DNA from: JAYEHC01 sp964490635
GTDB lineage: Bacteria; Patescibacteriota; Minisyncoccia; JAHIHE01; JAGLIN01
DNA: 35,332 nucleotides
NCBI GenBank assembly: GCA_964490635.1
Contig: CAZBCK010000002.1
Coordinates: 1 to 35,332, forward strand
Reading direction: 5' to 3'
Below the pieces are notes generated by a model. The model searched no databases. It was not told where the DNA came from and was given only the letters and a program-made list of their open reading frames with translations. Both the position numbers and the translations under genes were made by a program. Below are positions 1 to 7,073 of this stretch, piece after piece (positions within the stretch are counted from its first letter, which is position 1; every line of letters begins with the position of its first letter).

Positions 1-207
1 ATTATAGATTATTATAGATTATTCTCATATTTTGCCCCCCCTGTCTTTTATAGAGTTTTTTTGCTATAATAATTAAAAGAATCAGGAACACTTGAATTGG
101 CAAAGCGTTATAAAAAAAATATGTAAAAATAAATGATAGCAAATAAGGAAAAAATAAAAAATATTGCAGCTAATGTCAAAGTTCATCCAATTCACATAAA
201 GGTTTTT

Positions 208-1110
208 ATGTCGAATTTTAGGAATGTTAAAATTGAAAATATTGAAGATGATTATAAAAAATATGTAGATGAAAATCCAAGACCGTTTGTAAAGTGGGTT
301 GGAGGGAAAAGACAATTACTTCAACAATTTAGAGAGATGGATTTATATCCGCCAGATAGATTTAATCCAAAGACTGCTACCTATTTTGAACCTTTTGTCG
401 GAGGTGGCGCAATGTTTTTTGATTTACTACCTAAAAAAGCTTTTTTGTCAGACATGAATTCGGAATTAGTGACGACTTATAATGTTATTAAAAAAAATGT
501 CGAAGAATTAATTAAAAAACTTCAAAAGCATAAAATCAAAAATAATAAAGAATATTTTTTGAAAATTCGCGCGCAGAATATCAAAAATCTTTCCGATATA
601 AGTATCGCTGCCAGATTTATTTATCTTAATAGAACATGTTTCAATGGGATGTATAGAGTGAATAGAAGCGGGCAGTTTAATGTGCCATTTGCAGATAATA
701 AAAATCCTCTTATTTGCGACAAGGATAACTTAAGAAAAATATATAAAGCGTTAAAAAAGACTAAAATTTTACATCAGGATTATAAAAAGGTTTTACGAAA
801 AGCAAAGAAGGGGGATTTTGTATATTTTGATCCTCCGTATTATCCCGTGAATAAAACTTCAAGTTTTACAAGTTATACTAAAGAAGGGTTTTTGGAAAAA
901 GAACAGGAGGAATTACGAGATGTTTTTGTGGAGCTTCATAAAAGAGGATGTTTCGTTATGCTTTCAAATTCTGATACTCCTTTTATAAATAAATTGTATT
1001 TTGGTTTGAGCAAGAAAATAAAAATTTATAAAGTTTATGCCGGAAGAATGATAAATTCAGATGCGACGAAGAGGGGAAAAATTAAGGAGGTTGTTGTTAT
1101 TAATTACTAG
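208..1110 (+). CDS. Dam-family DNA adenine (N6) methyltransferase of a DpnII-type RM system
   Basis: Class-alpha adenine methylase expected to methylate GATC and protect the host from the endonuclease encoded at 1696-2562. Visible motifs, in 300-aa numbering, are the N-terminal PFVKWVGGKR (26-35), the SAM-binding FEPFVGGG (60-67) and the catalytic DPPY (208-211). The C-terminal TKRGKIKEVVVINY resembles the end of DpnM. The frame stays open upstream to an ATG at 133, but that start has no ribosome-binding site and would add 25 Lys/Ile-rich residues. The ATG at 208 has AAAGG five bases upstream and gives a length close to the ~284 aa of DpnM, so I prefer it. A TATAAT box lies at 65-70, with no convincing -35. 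The next gene begins 11 bases downstream, suggesting an operon. GATC specificity is inferred from the family and from the adjacent DpnII-like enzyme. Confidence 0.9.
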   Translation: MSNFRNVKIENIEDDYKKYVDENPRPFVKWVGGKRQLLQQFREMDLYPPDRFNPKTATYFEPFVGGGAMFFDLLPKKAFLSDMNSELVTTYNVIKKNVEELIKKLQKHKIKNNKEYFLKIRAQNIKNLSDISIAARFIYLNRTCFNGMYRVNRSGQFNVPFADNKNPLICDKDNLRKIYKALKKTKILHQDYKKVLRKAKKGDFVYFDPPYYPVNKTSSFTSYTKEGFLEKEQEELRDVFVELHKRGCFVMLSNSDTPFINKLYFGLSKKIKIYKVYAGRMINSDATKRGKIKEVVVINY

Positions 1111-1121
1111 ATGAATGAATT

Positions 1122-1676
1122 ATGACAAAAAATGAATTAATAGAGTTTATGTCTTTTAATAGAAAAACCGTAAAACCTATAGAAGTTTTTTTAGTTAATG
1201 GAAGTTTTATTTTGGGAGTGTATAGTGGTTCTTTGAGTAAGTACGATATTTTAATAAAATATCGTCAAAAAAATGGTGATTCTTGGTCTAGAATTAGGAC
1301 ACCTAAACATATACATTGGGCTGTTGATATTTTAATAAAGATGAATTTGAAAAATAAAAAAACAAAAGAATTTCTTGATTTTTTAATAGAAGTTTGGGGA
1401 AATGTTAAACCAATTAAAAGTGCAAAAGAAAGAATGGAATATTTGAAAATAGAAAATTTACTCAAAGAAAATAAAAATAAAATTAAAAAATATGAGGAAT
1501 TAAGTCAACATGGCGAATACAGTATTAATTTTCTTATTTTGTTGGCTAGGTTATTGATGATTCAGGAAAAAACCAATTTGGAAACTGCTTATATGTTTAA
1601 AAATCTGCTGAATGCGCTAAAGGATGGTGGAGATATTTTTAGAATAGTTTCAACAGCAACCCATAATCGTAGATAG
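1122..1676 (+). CDS. Unrecognised 184-aa protein inside the RM operon
   Basis: I do not recognise a named domain. The protein is 184 aa, basic and probably soluble, with no signal peptide or membrane segment. A predicted beta-rich N-terminal part (about 15-50, with VEVFL-like and VYSG segments) is followed by RTPKHIHWAVDILIK (about 58-72). A charged helical middle (95-125) precedes a hydrophobic helix INFLILLARLLMIQEK (about 138-153) and the ending ISTATHNRR-like tail. It sits 11 bases after the methylase and 19 bases before the DpnII-like endonuclease on the same strand, so it is almost certainly co-transcribed with both. Position suggests a role in restriction-modification (accessory subunit, specificity or control factor), but that is inference from context only. 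Confidence 0.75.
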   Translation: MTKNELIEFMSFNRKTVKPIEVFLVNGSFILGVYSGSLSKYDILIKYRQKNGDSWSRIRTPKHIHWAVDILIKMNLKNKKTKEFLDFLIEVWGNVKPIKSAKERMEYLKIENLLKENKNKIKKYEELSQHGEYSINFLILLARLLMIQEKTNLETAYMFKNLLNALKDGGDIFRIVSTATHNRR

Positions 1677-1695
1677 ATATAGAAAATTTTAATTT

Positions 1696-2562
1696 ATGCA
1701 AAAAAACTTCCAAAATTTTATAGAAACATTAAAAAACTCAATTAAAACTTGGGATTATTTTGTTAATTGGGAAAAAGTTTTTGCGAACAGTTCTGAGTTG
1801 GAAATAATATTAAACAAACTTAATTATCTCCTTGGTAAGGAAGATTTGAAATCAGAATTTAAAAGATTATACGAAAGTAATCCAGATATTGTAAAAGCTT
1901 TTCCTGTTTTATTAGCGGTAAGAGAAAAACAATTAGAAATTTTTAATTTAGCTGATAGCAGTTCTGAATTTTTTGATTTTAGTACTGATAAAAAAGAGGG
2001 CAATGATTTTGAGAGATATTATATTTTTCTTGAAAAGACAGGATTAATAAATCTTTTTAAAAAAGATGGAATTAAAAATTTAGTTGATTATGTAATTGGT
2101 GTTGAAGTTGGACTGGATAGTAATGGCAGGAAAAATCGTGGCGGATCACTTATGGAGAAAATAACCGAATCTCATATTAGTGAATTATGTGCAGAAAATG
2201 GATTTGAATATTTACCTCAAGCAAGATCAACTGAGATTAAATCTAAATGGGGAGTGGAGGTGAAAGTTGATAAATCAGAAAGGAGTTTTGATTTTGCTAT
2301 ATATAATCCCAATAACAAAAAGATTAAATTGATTGAAGTTAATTTTTATAATGGAGGAGGATCAAAACTGAAAGCTGTTTGTGGCGAGTTTAAGGATCTT
2401 TATAGAGAATTAAAAAATCAAAACATAGATTTTATTTGGATTACAGATGGTTTGGGATGGAATACTACAAAAAGACCACTTGAAGAAACTTATAATAACA
2501 ACGATTATGTATTTAATTTACAAATGATCGAACAAGGAATTCTAAATAAATTAATTTGGTGA
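1696..2562 (+). CDS. DpnII/MboI-family type II restriction endonuclease (GATC)
   Basis: Type II endonuclease that would cleave unmethylated GATC. The protein is 288 aa, the same length class as DpnII. The C-terminal half carries the family's PD-(D/E)xK-like core. RSFDFAIYN (about 197-204, with D199) precedes KLIEVNFYNGGGSKLK (211-226), where E214 and the GGSK turn with K224 are the likely catalytic region. This is followed by FIWITDGLGWNTTKRPLEET (246-265), another hallmark of the family. GRKNRGGSLME (144-154) matches the conserved centre of DpnII-like enzymes. The gene lies in an apparent operon with the Dam-family methylase and a 184-aa unknown protein. No ribosome-binding site is visible at the ATG. 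The family call is strong; the GATC specificity is inferred from the family. Confidence 0.9.
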   Translation: MQKNFQNFIETLKNSIKTWDYFVNWEKVFANSSELEIILNKLNYLLGKEDLKSEFKRLYESNPDIVKAFPVLLAVREKQLEIFNLADSSSEFFDFSTDKKEGNDFERYYIFLEKTGLINLFKKDGIKNLVDYVIGVEVGLDSNGRKNRGGSLMEKITESHISELCAENGFEYLPQARSTEIKSKWGVEVKVDKSERSFDFAIYNPNNKKIKLIEVNFYNGGGSKLKAVCGEFKDLYRELKNQNIDFIWITDGLGWNTTKRPLEETYNNNDYVFNLQMIEQGILNKLIW

Positions 2563-2578
2563 TAATGTAGCTGTGGAT

Positions 2579-2604
2579 AACTGTTAACTAATTAGTTGAC
2601 AGTT
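2579..2604. promoter_or_regulatory. 26-bp palindrome, candidate operator of the HTH gene
   Basis: Two 13-base arms, read outward from the centre between 2591 and 2592, pair at 12 of 13 positions; the only mismatch is 2585/2598. The right arm contains the -35 box (2596-2601) of the promoter for the downstream HTH gene. That is the classic place for a repressor or controller-protein operator. The core ACTAATTAGT loosely resembles C-boxes of RM controller proteins. It could alternatively fold as a hairpin after the endonuclease gene, but no strong T-run follows. Confidence 0.6.
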
Positions 2605-2625
2605 GTTTAAGAAATTTGTTATAAT
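2596..2625 (+). promoter_or_regulatory. Consensus sigma70-type promoter for the HTH gene
   Basis: Perfect TTGACA at 2596-2601 and perfect TATAAT at 2620-2625, with an 18-nt spacer. The expected transcription start is around 2631-2633, right at the ATG at 2630, so the transcript would be leaderless or nearly so. The -35 is embedded in the palindrome at 2579-2604. Confidence 0.7.
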
Positions 2626-2629
2626 GATT

Positions 2630-2839
2630 ATGTTAGAAGAAGAGATTAAAAAAAGAATGCTTGAAAAAAAAATTACTGCTGTTGATATTTATCGACCACT
2701 AAAAATCAATAGAGTAAATTTTTATAAAGCAATCAAAACTTCTAATTTAAAAAACAAGTCTTTGAAAAAGATTTTAAATTTTCTAGGACTTGAAATAAAA
2801 ATTAATCTTTATAACAAAAACAATGAAAACAAAAAGTAA
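2630..2839 (+). CDS. Small helix-turn-helix protein, possible RM controller
   Basis: A 69-aa protein whose central part, KKITAVDIYRPLKINRVN followed by FYKAIKT (about 13-36), reads like an HTH. It is followed by LKNKSLKKILNFLGLEIKI (about 39-57), typical of the last helices of Cro/XRE-type domains. A longer frame begins at a TTG at 2603, but that lies inside the promoter. I chose the ATG at 2630 because a perfect TTGACA-N18-TATAAT promoter ends 5 bases before it. The operator-like palindrome over the -35 suggests autoregulation, as for RM controller (C) proteins, although C genes usually sit before the endonuclease gene, not after it. The end overlaps the next gene by 17 bases. HTH identity is moderately sure; the controller role is inferred. 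Confidence 0.7.
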   Translation: MLEEEIKKRMLEKKITAVDIYRPLKINRVNFYKAIKTSNLKNKSLKKILNFLGLEIKINLYNKNNENKK

Positions 2840-3107
2840 AATTTATTCAGAAGTTTATTTTATAGACAGTCCTGAATATCTAACAAATAAACAATGGGAT
2901 AATCTGTTAGTGGCAGGGAAGAAAAATTGGAATCATTATTTTTTACCATTTAAAACGAAACAAGGATACGAAGTAATTGAAAATGTTGAATTAGTTAAAT
3001 TCAATACAGAAGATGATATGTTCGAATATATTAAAAATCTTAATCCAGCTTCTTTCTTAAATTTTTCTCTTGAACATAAAAGCCCTTGTGTTTTGAAATT
3101 AATCTAA
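2823..3107 (+). CDS. Unrecognised 94-aa protein
   Basis: A short protein of unknown function, with no recognised domain, signal peptide or membrane segment. It starts within the end of the HTH gene (17-base overlap) in another frame, which suggests translational coupling. Notable segments are EVYFIDSPEYLTNKQWDNLL (10-29), an aromatic WNHYFLPFKTKQGYEV stretch (36-51) and ELVKFNTEDDMFEYIKNL (56-73). Such overlapping HTH-plus-small-partner pairs occur in toxin-antitoxin modules (HigA-like) as well as in RM loci, so the pair could be an addiction module embedded in the RM island. This is speculation from arrangement only. Confidence 0.65.
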   Translation: MKTKSKIYSEVYFIDSPEYLTNKQWDNLLVAGKKNWNHYFLPFKTKQGYEVIENVELVKFNTEDDMFEYIKNLNPASFLNFSLEHKSPCVLKLI

Positions 3108-3148
3108 CAAATGAAATATTTTTAAATTAAATATCATAGCAACATAAA

Positions 3149-3913
3149 ATGAAATCTAATTTAAAACTACATCCTGAAAATTTTGAAATGGAGTGTTCAA
3201 CTGTTTGGTCATTTCCAAGGCGGGGAAATTGGGCGACACATAAATCTGATTGGCGGGGAAATTGGGCGCCGGAAGTGGTAAGAAATTTAATTTTGCGTTA
3301 TTCAAAAGAAAGAGATCACATACTTGATTGTATGATCGGCGGAGGAACGACGGCGATAGAAGCAAAAATATTGAACCGTCATATTACCTGTATTGATGTT
3401 AACAAAGAAGCATTAAAGAGAACAAAAAAGTCGTTGGAGTTTAAGGTAGAAAATAATGCTAAGCAAAGAATAAAAAAATGTGATGCTCGAAATATGACTT
3501 TTATTAAAAATGAAGAAATAGATTTTATTCTGACCCATCCTCCGTATGCAGATATAATAAAATATAGCGAAGGTAAAAATAAAAAAGACTTGTCTGGAAT
3601 TCATGATATTGATGAATTCTGTGATGAAATTGAGAAAGTTGCCAAAGAATTATTTCGAGTGCTAAAACTGGGAAAATATTGTGCAATTTTGATGGGTGAT
3701 ACGAGAAGAAAAAAAATGTACCAGCCGTTAGCATATAAAGTTATGGAGCGTTTTTTGAAACAAGGATTTGAGCTTAGAGAAGATATTATCAAGAAACAGC
3801 ATAATTGCAAAGCAACTGGGTTTTGGGTAAATAAATCAAAAGATTATAATTTTCTTTTGATTATGCATGAACATTTGTTTGTTTTTCAGAAAAATAAAAA
3901 GGAGTTTGCTTGA
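3149..3913 (+). CDS. Second DNA methyltransferase (N4/N6 amino-methyltransferase type)
   Basis: A 254-aa SAM-dependent DNA methylase. The SAM motif DCMIGGGTT (60-68) precedes the catalytic-type THPPY (129-133), which is the motif I-then-IV order. The N-terminal part has a duplicated GNWA motif, with Ser/Thr/His/Trp-rich sequence (about 26-41). DpnII systems classically carry two methylases; the second, DpnA, methylates single-stranded DNA. This protein fills the same slot, but its motif order and HPPY instead of DPPY show that it is not a DpnA orthologue. The first residue of motif IV is His rather than Ser or Asp, so base specificity (N4-C or N6-A) is uncertain. It lies 41 bases after the preceding gene and closes the island. 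Confidence 0.8.
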   Translation: MKSNLKLHPENFEMECSTVWSFPRRGNWATHKSDWRGNWAPEVVRNLILRYSKERDHILDCMIGGGTTAIEAKILNRHITCIDVNKEALKRTKKSLEFKVENNAKQRIKKCDARNMTFIKNEEIDFILTHPPYADIIKYSEGKNKKDLSGIHDIDEFCDEIEKVAKELFRVLKLGKYCAILMGDTRRKKMYQPLAYKVMERFLKQGFELREDIIKKQHNCKATGFWVNKSKDYNFLLIMHEHLFVFQKNKKEFA

Positions 3914-4114
3914 TAATCATTTTCGTTTCAATTAAGCTTTAATTTTCACGCAAAAACTAGCTTGTAACCAGTTTCAAAAATTTAGAAAACACAAAAAACT
4001 TTTCCATTTCTCAAAACAAAAAGAAACGGATTGCGAATTTGTTAAGTTCCAACATCCTCCCACAGCCCGAACAAATATATAAAAAAACATTAGCTCCATT
4101 CTCTCAAATAATAA
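3914..4114. other. Gene-free stretch between the RM island and typA
   Basis: AT-rich intergenic sequence between the convergent methyltransferase and typA genes. I see no gene, RNA or clear promoter in it. The only obvious structure is the hairpin that follows at 4115-4169. Confidence 0.4.
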
Positions 4115-4169
4115 AGAGTTCCAGTCTCCAAAGAATCTCCTTTGGAGATTTTTTGGAGACTGGAACTCT
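4115..4169 (-). terminator. 55-nt hairpin downstream of typA, probable terminator
   Basis: An 18-base outer arm beginning AGAGTTCCAGTCTCC is perfectly complementary to the arm ending GGAGACTGGAACTCT. Inside the loop a second hairpin forms (AATCTCC, TTT, GGAGATT). On the minus strand it lies 23 bases after the typA stop and is followed by TTTATTATTTG, consistent with intrinsic termination. It may also serve the convergent methyltransferase gene. Confidence 0.6.
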
Positions 4170-4191
4170 GGGCATTTTACACCGCCGTATT

Positions 4192-5982
4192 TTATCCAGA
4201 CCTCTTCGCTCTAACCCTTTCATTGTCAGTTAAATATTTTTTTCTTAAGCGAATGTTTTGGGGAGTTACTTCCAGATACTCATCTTCTCTCATAATGCTC
4301 ATCCCCCGCTCAAGAGTTATTTTCACCGGCGGTGTCAGGCAAATGGCCTCATCAGCTCCGGAAGAACGCATATTTGTCAACTGTTTCCCTTTTATCGGAT
4401 TTACCGCCAAGTCATTGCCTTTAAAAACATTGCCGATGACCATCCCTTCATAAACCTCGGTAGTAGCTCCAATATACAGCTCGCCTCTGTCTTGCAAATT
4501 GAAAAGTGAAAATCCAAGAGCTTTGCCGGCAATCATAGAAACCATTGATCCGACTTTATGTTTTTCAATATTGCCGACATACGGTTTAAATCCGATGACT
4601 CTCGTATATAATATTCCTTCGCCGCGAGTGTCAACAACAAATTCATTTTTATAACCGAGCAAACCGCGCGTCGGTATCTCAAAAATAATCTTCACATTAT
4701 TCCGCTCTGATTTCATTTCTATCAAATTACCACGGCGTTTGGAAAGTTTTTTAATTACCGCTCCTGATGTCTCTTCCGGCACATTTATGGTCACCTCTTC
4801 AAACGGTTCTTGCTTAACACCGTCTTTCTCTTTTATGATTACATGCGGTTGTGAAATTTGAAGTTCATATCCTTCACGGCGCATATTTTCCAGAAGTATC
4901 GCAACATGCATCTCCCCGCGACCATAGACTTTGTAATGATCAGTTGACGAAAAATCAACTTTTAAACCAACATTGACTTCCAGCTCTTTCTCCAGCCTTT
5001 CTTTTATCTGCCTATTGGTTACAAACTTTCCCTCCCGCCCCGCGAAAGGAGAATTATTAACAAGAAAATCCAAAGAGATTGTCGGCTCATCAATATCAAT
5101 ACCCGGCAAAATGCTCTGTCCGACATTCTCGCAAATTGTTTCTCCAATATAAATATCGGGCAGACCGGCGACCATTACAATATCACCGGCATTTGCTTCT
5201 TTAACCTCTTTTCTATTCAAACCTTCAAAAGTGAACAGCTTTATAATTTTTCCTTCCCTTGTTTCATTTTGAGTATTCTTAATAATCACCTTTGATCCAT
5301 CTTGGATCTTACCCTCATAAATTCTGCCAATAGCCAAACGACCCAAGAAATTATCATAAGCAAGATTAAACGGCTGAATAAGCATTGGTTTACTATTTTC
5401 TTCCTCGCTAGAAGCTACCGGAACCAGTTTCAAGATAGTGTCTAAAAGCGGAGTTAGATCTTTTGAGTCTTCTTCCAGCTCCATTTTCGCAATGCCATCG
5501 CGGGCGATCGCATAAACAGTTGTAAAATCAAGCTGTTCATCACTTGCTCCCAAATCAAGAAATAATTCAAAAACCATTTCCTGCACAACATCAGGTCTGG
5601 CAGCAGGTTTATCTATTTTATTAATTACCACGATGGGTTTCAATCCCAATTCAAGAGATTTTTTCAGAACAAATTTTGTCTGCGGCATCGGTCCTTCCTG
5701 AGCGTCCACTACCAAAAGCACCGAGTCAATTGAACGCAGAACTCGTTCCACTTCCGAACCAAAATCCGCGTGTCCAGGAGTATCAACAATGTTTATTTTT
5801 GTATCTTTGTAATAAACAGAAGTGTTTTTGGAATAGATTGTAATCCCGCGTTCCTGCTCCAACGCATTGCTGTCCATACTAATTCCTTCATCAGCCATAC
5901 CCGTCTGACGCATCAGCGCGTCAGTCAGAGTTGTTTTGCCATGATCAACATGAGCAATAATTGCGATGTTTCTAATTTCCAT
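4192..5982 (-). CDS. typA: Ribosome-associated GTPase TypA/BipA
   Basis: Translational GTPase of the EF-G/LepA superfamily, 596 aa, near the usual ~610. It binds the ribosome and acts in ribosome assembly and stress adaptation. The G domain shows G1 HVDHGKTT (11-18), G2 RGITI (45-49), G3 DTPGH (67-71) and G4 NKID (121-124). Further on come domain II, the EF-G-like domains and the TypA-specific C-terminal domain with the conserved GLLGYKNEFVVDTRGEG stretch. The frame is open further upstream, but the first 16 residues of the longest version are hydrophobic and unlike TypA. The ATG at 5982 gives the canonical MEIRNIAIIAHVDHGK start. No clear ribosome-binding site is seen. It is divergent from the RRM gene and ends against the hairpin at 4115-4169. 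Composition is visibly more GC-rich than the RM island. Confidence 0.96.
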   Translation of the reverse strand: MEIRNIAIIAHVDHGKTTLTDALMRQTGMADEGISMDSNALEQERGITIYSKNTSVYYKDTKINIVDTPGHADFGSEVERVLRSIDSVLLVVDAQEGPMPQTKFVLKKSLELGLKPIVVINKIDKPAARPDVVQEMVFELFLDLGASDEQLDFTTVYAIARDGIAKMELEEDSKDLTPLLDTILKLVPVASSEEENSKPMLIQPFNLAYDNFLGRLAIGRIYEGKIQDGSKVIIKNTQNETREGKIIKLFTFEGLNRKEVKEANAGDIVMVAGLPDIYIGETICENVGQSILPGIDIDEPTISLDFLVNNSPFAGREGKFVTNRQIKERLEKELEVNVGLKVDFSSTDHYKVYGRGEMHVAILLENMRREGYELQISQPHVIIKEKDGVKQEPFEEVTINVPEETSGAVIKKLSKRRGNLIEMKSERNNVKIIFEIPTRGLLGYKNEFVVDTRGEGILYTRVIGFKPYVGNIEKHKVGSMVSMIAGKALGFSLFNLQDRGELYIGATTEVYEGMVIGNVFKGNDLAVNPIKGKQLTNMRSSGADEAICLTPPVKITLERGMSIMREDEYLEVTPQNIRLRKKYLTDNERVRAKRSG

Positions 5983-6180
5983 TTTTCGTAAAATTAAGAG
6001 TTTAAACAAAAATAACATCCTCAAGTTCACTCAGATTTATGCCAGATCGGTTTGAAAAAAATTGAAAGATATTGTTATATATTGAGAGTTTTTTCAAGCC
6101 AAGATGGCGTGAAGCTGAAATGAAATTGTGGAAGTTATTTTTGTTTGAGCCCCAAAACCGCTCTTCGTGAAAGCGGATAT

Positions 6181-6227
6181 TTATTAATAATAAATAATGC
6201 TTAGTGTTTAATGCTTATTATTAATAA
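6181..6227. repeat. AT-only inverted repeat in the typA-RRM intergenic region
   Basis: Thirteen-base arms (6181-6193 and 6215-6227, TTATTAATAATAA and its complement) around a 21-nt loop. The 440-base intergenic stretch 5983-6423 otherwise holds a CCGCT/AGCGG mini-hairpin near 6160 and the promoters described separately; I see no gene in it. Confidence 0.5.
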
Positions 6228-6249
6228 CATAAAATAAGTAAGATGTCAA
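6221..6249 (-). promoter_or_regulatory. Possible promoter for typA
   Basis: On the minus strand, TTGACA (complement of 6244-6249) is followed 17 bases later by TATTAA (complement of 6221-6226), a 4/6 match to TATAAT. Its -35 faces the -35 of the RRM promoter, 8 bases away, forming an inverted pair. The -10 is weak, so confidence is low. Confidence 0.3.
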
Positions 6250-6257
6250 TTATTTAT

Positions 6258-6285
6258 TTGACAATTTATCATAATGGTCTATAAT
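6258..6285 (+). promoter_or_regulatory. Consensus promoter for the RRM protein gene
   Basis: Perfect TTGACA (6258-6263), a 16-nt spacer and perfect TATAAT (6280-6285). The start would fall near 6292, leaving a ~130-nt leader. That leader contains a small hairpin, CGTCT-CATAGT-AGACG, near 6374-6389. Long structured leaders are common for cold-inducible RNA-binding proteins, but I cannot show such control here. Confidence 0.7.
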
Positions 6286-6423
6286 TTTATACTGTAAGTT
6301 TCTTAGTAGATTTTTTCTCGATAATTTAAATATTAGAAAGTGGAATCAAGTTAAGAAGGTCGTCTTACAAATTCGTCTCATAGTAGACGGCTAAATAAAT
6401 AATTAGAGATCGTAAAGAAATAT

Positions 6424-6732
6424 ATGACAAACAAATTATATGTAGGCAGTTTATCCTACAACACTACCGAAGATGGTTTAAAAACCGCTTTTGAACAGGC
6501 TGGAACAGTTCAGTCAGCGGTTGTCATCATTGACAAAATGTCCAACCGATCAAAAGGTTTTGGTTTTGTGGAAATGTCTACGGAAGAAGAAGCAAAAAAG
6601 GCTATTGATATGTTCAATGGGAAAGAACTGGACGGAAGAACTATCATAGTTAATGAAGCTCGTCCAATGAAAGAACAGTCTCCTCAGGGAGGCGGTTATG
6701 GCAATAGAGGTAATGGCGGAGATCGTTACTAG
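6424..6732 (+). CDS. Single-RRM, glycine-rich RNA-binding protein
   Basis: A 102-aa RNA-recognition-motif protein. RNP2 LYVGSL is at 5-10 and RNP1 KGFGFVEM at 44-51. The standard beta-alpha-beta-beta-alpha-beta fold ends near residue 80. A short disordered tail rich in Gly, Gln, Asn and Arg follows (PQGGGYGNRGNGGDRY). Such proteins occur in cyanobacteria and many environmental bacteria and are thought to bind single-stranded RNA, often under cold or stress. The gene is monocistronic, with a consensus promoter upstream and an intrinsic terminator immediately after. Only a weak AAAGA lies ahead of the ATG as a ribosome-binding site. Confidence 0.95.
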   Translation: MTNKLYVGSLSYNTTEDGLKTAFEQAGTVQSAVVIIDKMSNRSKGFGFVEMSTEEEAKKAIDMFNGKELDGRTIIVNEARPMKEQSPQGGGYGNRGNGGDRY

Positions 6733-6753
6733 TTATTAGACAATAACCAAAAA

Positions 6754-6787
6754 ACAAAAGCGGCTCAAAGCCGTTTTTGTTTTTTTG
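6754..6787 (+). terminator. Intrinsic terminator of the RRM gene
   Basis: AACAAAAGCGGCT pairs with AGCCGTTTTTGTT across a 3-base loop. It is followed by a run of T, about 20 bases after the RRM stop codon. Confidence 0.85.
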
Positions 6788-6834
6788 TAACATGGCAAAT
6801 ATATAGCATAATAAAATTTAAAACATCCTTTTTG

Positions 6835-6862
6835 TTGGCAAATTCTTTTAATCTTGTATAAT
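6835..6862 (+). promoter_or_regulatory. Promoter for cysS
   Basis: TTGGCA (6835-6840), a 16-nt spacer and perfect TATAAT (6857-6862). The start would lie near 6869, giving a ~205-nt leader that contains the long inverted repeat at 6934-7046. I see no T-box-type leader features. Confidence 0.65.
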
Positions 6863-6933
6863 GGAAATAGATTGCTAGATCGTCAGGTTATTATGCGTGA
6901 CATAATTATTACACAGGCTCTGCCGATCTTCTC

Positions 6934-7046
6934 ATTATTCCTCTCTTGAGAGGGGCAATTCGCGAAGCGGATGGGGTGTGTTATAAATAAAGGAATACAA
7001 CACACCCCATCCCTGACGGGATTGCCCCTCTCAAGAGAGGAATAAT
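6934..7046. repeat. 113-nt near-palindrome in the cysS leader (CCCCTCT...AGAGGGG family)
   Basis: The outer arms, ATTATTCCTCTCTTGAGAG and its complement, are perfect. The pairing continues through GGGGCAATT and GGATGGGGTGTGTT with a short asymmetry. It belongs to the family of CCCCT(C)-rich palindromes also found inside cysS (8080-8187), after rpoC (27144-27182) and inside the threonine-synthase-like gene (34131-34180). With the promoter at 6835, it would be transcribed as a large hairpin ending 27 bases before the cysS start. Confidence 0.75.
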
Positions 7047-7073
7047 CAGCAACCCCCGCATAACAATATAACA

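Noticed and set aside
1..23. Tandem 10-mer ATTATAGATT (2.3 copies) as an array edge
   Set aside because: Too short and AT-rich, and cut by the window boundary; no conclusion possible.
133..207. N-terminal extension of the Dam-like methylase from the ATG at 133
   Set aside because: No ribosome-binding site, Lys/Ile-rich and unlike family members; the ATG at 208 has AAAGG at good spacing. Not fully excluded.
3219..3268. Exact 17-base direct repeat (GGCGGGGAAATTGGGCG) in the second methylase as a recombination or slippage site
   Set aside because: Both copies encode GNWA motifs that I associate with this methylase family, so protein conservation may explain most of the identity.
5983..6030. 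N-terminal extension of TypA
   Set aside because: The 16 extra residues are hydrophobic and absent from the family; the conserved protein starts at MEIRNIAIIAHVDHGK.
6863..7073. T-box riboswitch ahead of cysS
   Set aside because: The leader is long, but I find no T-box sequence or specifier-loop architecture; the structure present is a repeat palindrome.
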